Shown here piece after piece: positions 1 through 5,223 of a stretch of DNA of 5,223 nt. The stretch lies in the NCBI GenBank assembly GCA_001805125.1, contig MHEF01000163.1:5867-11089 (forward strand). The letters run 5' to 3'. The notes under the pieces were generated by a model that worked only from the letters and a program-made list of their open reading frames with translations, did no database searches and was not told the DNA's origin. A program made the translations under genes and the position numbers. Position 1 is the first letter of the stretch. Every line of letters starts with the position of its first letter. The stretch comes from Nitrospirae bacterium RBG_13_39_12 (lineage in GTDB: Bacteria; Nitrospirota; Thermodesulfovibrionia; Thermodesulfovibrionales; SM23-35).

Positions 1-121
1 TATTAATTAATCTAATTTTTAAGCTCATTTATATTGTAAAGCATAATATTGACTTTTTTTTATAAAACTACCTCTGATTTCCTTTCTTGAATCAGTTTCA
101 AGTATATTTACCACTTCAATA

Positions 122-132
122 TGCTATATAAT
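122..132 (+). promoter_or_regulatory. Candidate extended -10 promoter element upstream of galU
   Basis: The sequence TGCTATATAAT contains TGC followed by TATATA (125-130), which fits the extended -10 form, and an overlapping perfect TATAAT (127-132). No good -35 hexamer sits 16-18 bases upstream. The nearest match, TTTACC at 107-112, is too close. If used, it would leave a leader of roughly 100 bases before the galU start. In DNA this AT-rich such matches arise easily by chance, so the call is tentative. Confidence 0.3.
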
Positions 133-145
133 AAAAGAGACACAT

Positions 146-161
146 TATATCACTATATCAC
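146..161. repeat. Tandem 8-bp direct repeat, TATATCAC twice
   Basis: Two perfect adjacent copies of TATATCAC lie just downstream of the candidate -10 element, about 80 bases before galU. It could be a regulator binding site or simple slippage in AT-rich DNA. The sequence alone does not decide. Confidence 0.5.
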
Positions 162-240
162 TGGACAGCAGAACAGTTACCCAGCTTTCCTTGAATTATC
201 AATTATATTTGTGTAATATTTAAAAATATACAAAAACAAT

Positions 241-1128
241 ATGGGAAAAGAGATTAAAAAGGCAATATTACCTGCCGGTGGCCTTGGAACAAGGTTTTTA
301 CCGGCAACAAAGGCATCTCCCAAAGAGATGCTCCCTATAGTCGACAAGCCTATGATACAGTATGCTGTTGAAGAAGCCCGTGCCTGTGGTATTGAAGAGT
401 TTATAATTATCACTGGCAAATACAAACGGGCAATCGAAGACCATTTTGATTCTGCATTTGAACTCGAAGAAAGCTTAAAAAAGACAGGTAAAAAGAGACT
501 TCTTGAAGAGATTAGTCGATTGAACCACATTAATTTTGCATATATAAGGCAGAAAGCCGCTATTGGGCTTGGACATGCCATACATTGTGCCAAACCTTTT
601 GTGAAAGATGAACCTTTTGCAGTCCTTTTGAGTGATGATATTATTGACCCTGACACACTCTTACTTCATGAGATGATTAACCTTTACAATGAATTCAATT
701 CTCCTATACTTGCACTGCAACAAGTCCCGGTATCAGATATAAACAGATATGGAGTTATTGAAGGGAAAAAAGAAAGAGAAAGTGTATATAGAATTAAAAG
801 TCTCGTAGAAAAACCTAAAGCAGCTGATGCTCCGTCAGACATGGCAATAATCGGCAGGTACATTCTTACTCCGGATATCTTTGAGATACTTGAAGGCATC
901 GGACCGGGTAAAAATGCTGAAATACAATTAACAGATGCACTTCAAGGTTTGCTCAAAAAACGTCCGATATACGGGTATCTGTTTAAAGGGAAAAGATATG
1001 ATGCAGGTGATAAAGTTGGCTACCTTAAGGCAACAATTGACCTGTCATTAAAGAATCCTCAGGTTTCCGAACAGCTTAAAATTTATCTTATTGAATTAGC
1101 TGAAAAAATAAAAAATAATGAACTATAA
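241..1128 (+). CDS. galU: UTP-glucose-1-phosphate uridylyltransferase (UDP-glucose pyrophosphorylase)
   Basis: This cytosolic enzyme converts UTP and glucose-1-phosphate to UDP-glucose and pyrophosphate, feeding synthesis of envelope polysaccharides and other glycosylation. At 295 residues it is full length for bacterial GalU. The nucleotidyltransferase signature spans residues 12-37 (GGLGTRFLPATKASPKEMLP followed by IVDKP). RQKAAIGLGHAI (103-114) matches the usual RQK...GLGHA uridine-binding segment. The metal-binding SDD is at 131-133, the sugar-phosphate-binding VEKP at 189-192, NAEIQLTDAL at 225-234 and YDAGDKVGYLKA at 253-264. No key motif is missing. The ATG start is supported because an in-frame TAA lies at 214-216 and the conserved domain begins at residue 7. 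No Shine-Dalgarno is visible upstream. It is followed 18 bases later by lon and is probably the first gene of the unit. Product confidence is very high. The physiological role (lipopolysaccharide, capsule or trehalose) cannot be told from here. Confidence 0.97.
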   Translation: MGKEIKKAILPAGGLGTRFLPATKASPKEMLPIVDKPMIQYAVEEARACGIEEFIIITGKYKRAIEDHFDSAFELEESLKKTGKKRLLEEISRLNHINFAYIRQKAAIGLGHAIHCAKPFVKDEPFAVLLSDDIIDPDTLLLHEMINLYNEFNSPILALQQVPVSDINRYGVIEGKKERESVYRIKSLVEKPKAADAPSDMAIIGRYILTPDIFEILEGIGPGKNAEIQLTDALQGLLKKRPIYGYLFKGKRYDAGDKVGYLKATIDLSLKNPQVSEQLKIYLIELAEKIKNNEL

Positions 1129-1135
1129 AACTGAT

Positions 1136-1141
1136 AAGGAG
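1136..1141 (+). promoter_or_regulatory. Strong ribosome binding site of lon
   Basis: AAGGAG lies 5 bases before the lon ATG, within the 18-base galU-lon gap. It fixes the lon start and contrasts with the missing Shine-Dalgarno sequences of galU and thiL. Confidence 0.85.
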
Positions 1142-1146
1142 TTAAT

Positions 1147-3567
1147 ATGGCTGATGTAGTAGATGTTGAACAAAAGATTGATAAAGAGATTGAGATACCT
1201 GATAACCTTCCCGTGCTCCCTGTAAGGGACATTGTTGTATTCCCCTACATGATACTCCCTCTCTTTGTTGGAAGAGAGATGTCTATAAAGGCCATAGACT
1301 ATTGCCTCGGCTCAAACAAAATGGTACTACTCCTTACACAAAGAGATCTGAATATAGAAAATCCAGCCCCCGAAGATCTCTACTCCACGGGTACGGTTGC
1401 TATTATAATGAGAATGCTCAAGCTTCCAGATGGAAGGGTTAAGATACTCGTGCAGGGCCTGAGCAAGGCAAAGACGCTGACGTACTCTCAAACAGAGCCA
1501 TTTTTTAAAGCCTTTATAGAAAAGATAGATGACCTAAAACATCCTCAGCTTACTATAGAAAATGAAGCACAAATAAGAACCGCAAAAGAACATCTGGAGA
1601 AGGTTGTCTCTTTAGGAAAGACCGTTCTTCCTGACATAATGGGAGTCGTTGAAAATATTGAAGAACCTGGCAGACTTGCCGACCTTATTGCATCAAATCT
1701 TGGATTAAAAACTGAACAGGCACAAGAGGTACTTGAAATAGCTGACCCTATCAGCAGATTGAAGCGGGTTAGCGAAATACTATCAAGAGAGATCGAGCTT
1801 CTCACTGTACAACAGAAGATTCAATCTGAAGCAAGGGGTGAAATAGACAAAACACAACGTGAGTATTTCCTGAGAGAACAGCTCAAAGCAATACAGAAGG
1901 AACTCGGTGATATTGATGAAAGAACAGAAGAGATAAAAGAATTCAGGAAAAAAATTGAAGAAGCAAAAATGCCTGAAAAGGTTATGAAAGAGGCTGAAAA
2001 ACAACTCAAACGTCTCGAAAAAATGCACCCTGACAGCGCTGAATCAGCTACAGTCAGAACATATCTTGACTGGATAGTTGAGCTGCCCTGGGCCAAGTCT
2101 ACAAAAGATAACCTTGATATAAAAGCTGCCGAGAAAGTTCTTAATGAGGACCACTATGATCTTGAGAAGGTTAAAGAGCGCATTTTAGAGTATCTGAGTG
2201 TCAGAAAGTTAAAGGAAAAAATGAAGGGTCCCATCATCTGTTTTATTGGCCCCCCGGGTGTTGGAAAGACCTCTCTCGGAAAGTCTATTGCGAGGGCATT
2301 GGGAAGAGAATTTGTCCGCATGTCACTCGGAGGAATCAGGGACGAGGCAGAGATAAGAGGACACAGAAGAACCTATGTAGGTGCGCTGCCCGGAAGGATA
2401 ATACAAGGAATAAAAACAGCAGGGAAAAACAACCCCGTATTCATGCTGGATGAGATAGATAAGATAGGAATGGACTTCAGGGGAGACCCCTCATCCGCTC
2501 TCCTTGAAGTTCTTGACCCGGAGCAGAATAATTCGTTTGCTGACCATTACCTCGCAGTGCCTTTTGACCTTTCCAAGGTGATGTTTATTACTACCGGCAA
2601 CCTTGTGGATACCATACCAAATGCTCTGAGAGACAGAATGGAGATAATCTATCTGTCCGGCTATACGACCGAAGAAAAGCTTGGTATCGCAAAGAACTTT
2701 TTGATACCCAAACAGCTCGATGAACACGGTATCAGTAACAAGGTATTAAAGATCACAGAGCCGGGACTGTTCAATATAATTTCACAGTATACAAGGGAAG
2801 CAGGTGTAAGAAATCTCGAGAGGGAGATTGCAAATCTCTGCAGGAAAGTTGCAAAAAAAATAGCTGAGGGTAAAGATAAAATTTTTGTAATAAGTACACG
2901 GAATATCAATAAATACCTGGGCATACCAAAATTCCTGCCCGAAGAAGAGATTGAAAAAGACGAGGTTGGTGTGGCTACAGGCCTTGCATGGACAGAATCA
3001 GGTGGAGATATCATCTATGTAGAGGCGACAACCATGAAGGGCAAAGGAAATCTTACTTTAACCGGCCAGCTTGGAGATATAATGAAAGAGTCTGCTCAGG
3101 CTGCCCTGAGTTATATACGTTCGAGATCAATAAAACTTGGGATAAAAGATGAGATGTTTTCCAAGACAGACCTGCACATTCATGTCCCTGCCGGCGCAAT
3201 ACCAAAGGACGGGCCTTCTGCAGGTATTACAATGGCAACATCTATTGCATCAGCCCTCACAGGACGTCCTGTAAACAAAAATATTGCAATGACAGGAGAG
3301 GTCACATTGAGAGGCAGGGTTCTTCCAATCGGAGGGCTTAAGGAAAAAACACTTGCTGCAAAAAGGTTGGGAATAAAAAAAGTGATTATTCCAAGCAGGA
3401 ACAAGAAAGATCTTGAGGATATTCCAAAATACATAAAAAAGGATATGGAGTTTGCATTTGCCGAGACAATGGATGATGTACTTAATGTCGCCCTTAAAAA
3501 AAATAATCTTAAAAACAAGCCCCAAATCAAGAGTCTGCAAAAACAATCAAAAAAAGCCATACACTAA
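1147..3567 (+). CDS. lon: ATP-dependent Lon protease (LonA type, endopeptidase La)
   Basis: Lon is a soluble homo-hexameric AAA+ serine protease that unfolds and degrades misfolded and regulatory proteins. The 806 residues hold all LonA parts in order. The N-terminal substrate-binding LON domain covers about 20-210 (begins LPVLPVRDIVVFP). A charged helical, coiled-coil-prone linker follows at about 220-300 and includes REYFLREQLKAIQKELG. The AAA+ domain has Walker A GPPGVGKTS at 368-376, Walker B FMLDEIDK at 432-439, a probable sensor-1 Asn484, DRM with a probable arginine finger at Arg497, and a sensor-2-like GVRNLEREI at 553-561. The protease domain carries KDGPSAG with catalytic Ser691, and LPIGGLKEK with catalytic Lys734. 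The 43-residue Ser-Lys spacing equals that of E. coli Lon (S679/K722). There is no membrane segment, so it is not LonB. The C-terminus after about 783 is a K/N/Q-rich tail, unlikely to be catalytic. The gene ends in tandem stops TAA-TGA. No heat-shock promoter is visible immediately upstream, so transcription probably comes from galU. Confidence 0.98.
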   Translation: MADVVDVEQKIDKEIEIPDNLPVLPVRDIVVFPYMILPLFVGREMSIKAIDYCLGSNKMVLLLTQRDLNIENPAPEDLYSTGTVAIIMRMLKLPDGRVKILVQGLSKAKTLTYSQTEPFFKAFIEKIDDLKHPQLTIENEAQIRTAKEHLEKVVSLGKTVLPDIMGVVENIEEPGRLADLIASNLGLKTEQAQEVLEIADPISRLKRVSEILSREIELLTVQQKIQSEARGEIDKTQREYFLREQLKAIQKELGDIDERTEEIKEFRKKIEEAKMPEKVMKEAEKQLKRLEKMHPDSAESATVRTYLDWIVELPWAKSTKDNLDIKAAEKVLNEDHYDLEKVKERILEYLSVRKLKEKMKGPIICFIGPPGVGKTSLGKSIARALGREFVRMSLGGIRDEAEIRGHRRTYVGALPGRIIQGIKTAGKNNPVFMLDEIDKIGMDFRGDPSSALLEVLDPEQNNSFADHYLAVPFDLSKVMFITTGNLVDTIPNALRDRMEIIYLSGYTTEEKLGIAKNFLIPKQLDEHGISNKVLKITEPGLFNIISQYTREAGVRNLEREIANLCRKVAKKIAEGKDKIFVISTRNINKYLGIPKFLPEEEIEKDEVGVATGLAWTESGGDIIYVEATTMKGKGNLTLTGQLGDIMKESAQAALSYIRSRSIKLGIKDEMFSKTDLHIHVPAGAIPKDGPSAGITMATSIASALTGRPVNKNIAMTGEVTLRGRVLPIGGLKEKTLAAKRLGIKKVIIPSRNKKDLEDIPKYIKKDMEFAFAETMDDVLNVALKKNNLKNKPQIKSLQKQSKKAIH

Positions 3568-3579
3568 TGACTATCTGAC

Positions 3580-4617
3580 ATGAATCTTTCGCAAATAGGG
3601 GAATTATCCCTGTTAGAGCAAATAAGAAAAAAATTTGAAAAAAAATCCAGGAACATTTTAGTAGGCATAGGCGATGACTCTGCTGTTCTGAAACCGATTA
3701 ACAATAACCTGCTTGTAACAACTGATATGATGGTTGAAGGAATTCATTTCAACCTCGGGTTTACAACAACTTATCAGCTTGGCTTTAAACTGGTATCAAT
3801 TAATGTAAGTGATATTTATGGCATGGGAGGAACCCCTCTTTACATTTTGCTGAATATAGCAGTAAACAAAAACACTGATGTAAAATTTATTAATAATTTT
3901 TTTGATGGCGTCAAGGATGCACTGGATCTATACAAAACGATCCTTATCGGAGGTGACTTTTCATCTACTGATAGAGGTATGGCATTATCTGCAACAGTCA
4001 TTGGATACGTAAAAAAACACATCCCACGCTCCGGGGCAAATGTAGGTGACAGAATCTATGTAACCGGCAACCTCGGCGACTCGGCATGTGGGCTTGAATT
4101 ACTGAAGAAGGTCAATAATTCTATCCCTTTGCTTCAAACTTCAAGGAAAAAACAAAGAGCATCTCGACTTCGTTACCTGCGCTTAAAATCCTCAAAAGAT
4201 GGTTTGTCCCGGAATACAGTCGACCCATTGCTCAGGAGACATCTTATGCCAAAGGCAAGAGATCCAAAGAAATTCTCCCTATACGCAACATCGATGATAG
4301 ATATAAGTGACGGGCTTTTAATTGATCTATCCCGTATCTGCAACGAAAGCAAGGTCGGTGCAAGGATATATACAGAAAAAATTCCTATTTCTCCTGAACT
4401 CATAAAAGCAGCTTGCTGCCTTGCTATTTCACCGATGGATTTGGCTTTGTCAGGCGGAGAAGATTATGAACTTTTGTTCACAGCGCCTGCCAGAAAAAAT
4501 ATTAAGGCAATACATATCGGGGAGATTACAAAATCAGAAAGAGTAATTGTAGATGCATCCGGGAGGGAAAAGCCTTTTACAGCAGAGGGGTATCAACACT
4601 TTCGCAATCATAAATAA
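3580..4617 (+). CDS. thiL: Thiamine-monophosphate kinase
   Basis: ThiL phosphorylates thiamine monophosphate with ATP to give thiamine diphosphate, the last step of thiamine cofactor synthesis. It is cytosolic and belongs to the PurM/SelD/HypE-like AIRS superfamily. Visible motifs are GIGDDSAVL (29-37), TTDMMVEGIHF (47-57), NVSDIYGMGG (75-84), GGD (124-126), RSGANVGDRIYVTGNLGDSACGLELL in the 150-175 region, HLMP (221-224), DISDGL (241-246) and LSGGEDYELLF (290-300). The acidic metal- and nucleotide-binding positions are all present. The ending GYQHF matches the family C-terminus, so the gene is complete. At 345 residues it is about 20 longer than E. coli ThiL. The excess is a basic segment between GLELL and RRHLMP (43 residues here, about 17 in E. 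coli). The ATG start fits the usual N-terminus (NLSQIGELSLLEQI). There is no clear Shine-Dalgarno, and the start lies 12 bases after the lon stop, so translation may depend on coupling to lon. No other thiamine genes are in view. Confidence 0.96.
   Translation: MNLSQIGELSLLEQIRKKFEKKSRNILVGIGDDSAVLKPINNNLLVTTDMMVEGIHFNLGFTTTYQLGFKLVSINVSDIYGMGGTPLYILLNIAVNKNTDVKFINNFFDGVKDALDLYKTILIGGDFSSTDRGMALSATVIGYVKKHIPRSGANVGDRIYVTGNLGDSACGLELLKKVNNSIPLLQTSRKKQRASRLRYLRLKSSKDGLSRNTVDPLLRRHLMPKARDPKKFSLYATSMIDISDGLLIDLSRICNESKVGARIYTEKIPISPELIKAACCLAISPMDLALSGGEDYELLFTAPARKNIKAIHIGEITKSERVIVDASGREKPFTAEGYQHFRNHK
4135..4225 (+). other. Basic insertion within ThiL, between its N- and C-terminal domains
   Basis: This stretch encodes roughly residues 186-215 of ThiL. 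It is rich in Lys, Arg, Ser and Leu (for example SRKKQRASRLRYLRLKSS) and interrupts the linker between the GLELL helix and the conserved HLMP-x-x-R-D segment. Comparison from memory with E. coli ThiL gives about 26 extra residues. The frame stays open and all flanking motifs are intact, so the enzyme is probably active. The exact borders are uncertain. It could be lineage-specific linker growth or an in-frame repeat element. Confidence 0.5.
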
Positions 4618-4680
4618 CCTGTGATTATGAGAGTCCCTCTACTCAGCATGATTCAATAAACAGCACTCTAACCAAAAAAG

Positions 4681-4687
4681 AAAGGAG
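4681..4687 (+). promoter_or_regulatory. Ribosome binding site of the 105-residue orphan gene
   Basis: AAAGGAG lies 10 bases before the ATG at 4698, slightly long but workable. A nearer ATG at 4691 (3-base spacing) opens another frame that stops after 20 codons. The strong site argues that the orphan gene is real. Confidence 0.65.
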
Positions 4688-4697
4688 CAGATGAAGT

Positions 4698-5015
4698 ATG
4701 ACAAAAATAAAGGGGGTTATTTCAGGGCATGCACCAAGAAAATTAAGAGATGAAGTTTTAAAGCTTATAGAGTATAAAGAACTATTAACTGATAAAGTAA
4801 AAGCCAGGAGGTTATATAATCTGCTTGGCAAGTTATGGAACTGTACGGATAAATTACCTTCCGGCCATTACAGGGATATAGTTGCAGACTGCTTAGCCCC
4901 TTATTGCTCGAAAGATATTGATAAATACATTAAGCCGGCAGATTTTACATATGCGATGCTGGCAAGGAATTTCAGACCACCGCTTAAAATATTTCTGGAC
5001 TTGAAAAAAAGATAA
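4698..5015 (+). CDS. Small protein of unknown function (105 residues)
   Basis: I do not recognise this protein. It is predicted soluble, with no signal peptide or membrane segment. Residues about 12-46 look alpha-helical and charged (RKLRDEVLKLIEYKELL, then KARRLYNLLGKLW). A central WNCTDKLPSGHYRDIVAD segment (about 47-64) and a basic C-terminal part with ARNFRPPLKIFLDLKKR follow. Three cysteines are present (in WNCTD, ADCLAP and PYCSK). They are not arranged as a classic zinc finger. Support for a real gene comes from the good Shine-Dalgarno, an amino-acid make-up typical of a folded protein, and the lack of a convincing competing frame. It lies 80 bases after thiL in the same direction with no obvious terminator between, so it could be read through from the operon. 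Its 3' end nearly touches the convergent minus-strand frame. Function is unknown. Confidence 0.7.
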   Translation: MTKIKGVISGHAPRKLRDEVLKLIEYKELLTDKVKARRLYNLLGKLWNCTDKLPSGHYRDIVADCLAPYCSKDIDKYIKPADFTYAMLARNFRPPLKIFLDLKKR

Positions 5016-5022
5016 TTGAATC

Positions 5023-5223
5023 TCAAAAACTGCATTCAAATTTTCTCTTGGCAGTAAAACATTTTTTACAGACATAGATGGGAGCCTGCCATTCCAACGA
5101 ATACTTGCTTGCTTTTTCAATTGCGTCTCTCATGTTTTTTGCATTTTTACTGAATGCGTACCTGCTTTTGACATGTCCTTTCTTGGTGTTCTGTTTATAA
5201 CTCGGACATGATAATCGATGTAT
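5023..5223 (-). CDS. C-terminal part of an unrecognised cysteine-containing protein (cut by window edge)
   Basis: This minus-strand frame is open from the window edge to a TGA at 5023-5025, giving 66 residues. It is hydrophilic and protein-like. It carries a Cys-Pro near the visible start (RLSCPSYKQNTKKGH), a helical middle (NAKNMRDAIEKASKYSLEW), a C-x-x-C in IYVCKKCF, and a final Cys in FECSF. The CxxC with a distant Cys could form a small zinc-binding fold, but that is inference. The start lies beyond the window. The only internal ATG, at residue 31, would leave 36 residues. I cannot assign a family. The gene converges on the orphan gene with 7 bases between the stops, and no shared terminator hairpin is visible. 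The competing minus-strand frame at 4893-5120 overlaps the orphan gene and looks like a shadow. Confidence 0.5.
   Translation of the reverse strand: MHRLSCPSYKQNTKKGHVKSRYAFSKNAKNMRDAIEKASKYSLEWQAPIYVCKKCFTAKRKFECSF

Larger units (their letters stand above)
1..240. other. AT-rich non-coding leader upstream of galU
   Basis: No convincing gene is visible in this stretch. All three + frames hit stops early or are low-complexity (Leu/Ile/Phe/Lys from A/T runs). The longest minus-strand open stretch here is about 32 codons (25-123) with only a GTG as possible start. The base composition is clearly more AT-rich than the genes that follow. The region holds a possible promoter element near 122-132, a tandem TATATCAC repeat at 146-161, and a weak inverted repeat (GGACAGC at 163-169 against GCTTTCC at 184-190, one mismatch). 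It most likely contains the promoter and 5' untranslated leader of the galU-lon-thiL unit. Confidence 0.6.

Noticed and set aside
25..123. Minus-strand open stretch of about 32 codons in the leader, with protein-like residues such as ETDSRKEIRG.
   Set aside because: It is bounded by a TAG just upstream, has only a GTG start giving 28 residues, and shows no convincing ribosome binding site. It could be a remnant of a decayed gene, but chance is enough to explain it.
177..656. 159-codon minus-strand frame opposite the start of galU.
   Set aside because: It lies mostly antisense to the highly conserved GalU N-terminal domain. Its Ser/Ile/Leu-rich product is typical of an antisense shadow.
3180..3560. 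126-codon minus-strand frame opposite the Lon protease domain, and similar antisense frames along lon.
   Set aside because: These are Phe/Leu/Ser-rich antisense products of a clearly conserved gene, with no independent support.
4618..4697. Possible terminator or promoter in the thiL-orphan gap (AGAG-TCC-CTCT stem near 4630).
   Set aside because: The stem is only 4 pairs with a 3-base loop and no following T run, and no -35/-10 pair is visible. It is too weak to annotate.
4691..4753. Alternative ATG at 4691 opening a 20-codon frame that overlaps the orphan start.
   Set aside because: It is only 3 bases from the AAAGGAG and very short. The 4698 frame gives a full protein-like product. A leader-peptide role cannot be excluded but nothing supports it.
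4893..5120. 75-codon minus-strand frame overlapping the 3' end of the orphan gene.
   Set aside because: It overlaps the better supported + strand gene for over 120 bases and also conflicts with the partial minus-strand frame at 5023-5223, whose composition is more protein-like. It is likely a shadow.

Overview
This window is a stretch of bacterial chromosome, moderately AT-rich in its genes and strongly AT-rich between them. Three well-conserved housekeeping genes lie head to tail on the + strand: galU (UTP-glucose-1-phosphate uridylyltransferase), lon (ATP-dependent Lon protease, LonA type) and thiL (thiamine-monophosphate kinase). A small unrecognised gene follows on the same strand. The right edge carries the 3' end of an unrecognised minus-strand reading frame with paired cysteines. 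All three housekeeping proteins are bacterial in type. The codon use, the protein style and the mixed gene order suggest an uncultivated Nitrospirota- or Desulfobacterota-like anaerobe, but that is a low-confidence impression and no phylogenetic marker is present.

Layout: bases 1-240 are a non-coding, AT-rich leader with a possible extended -10 promoter element near 122-132 and a tandem 8-bp repeat just after it. galU (241-1128), lon (1147-3567) and thiL (3580-4617) are separated by only 18 and 12 bases, so they probably form one transcription unit. Only lon has a strong Shine-Dalgarno sequence. galU and thiL have none that is convincing. After an 80-base gap without a clear terminator comes a 105-residue orphan protein (4698-5015) with its own AAAGGAG. 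It converges, with a 7-base gap, on the partial minus-strand frame (5023-5223).

The genes do not form one pathway. GalU makes UDP-glucose for envelope sugars, Lon is a cytosolic quality-control protease, and ThiL makes thiamine diphosphate. The grouping looks like co-transcribed housekeeping functions rather than a dedicated system. I see no mobile element, CRISPR array, tRNA or rRNA. I found no strong case for a new biological system. The points most worth a second look are a basic insertion of about 26 residues in ThiL and the two unrecognised convergent small genes at the right edge.
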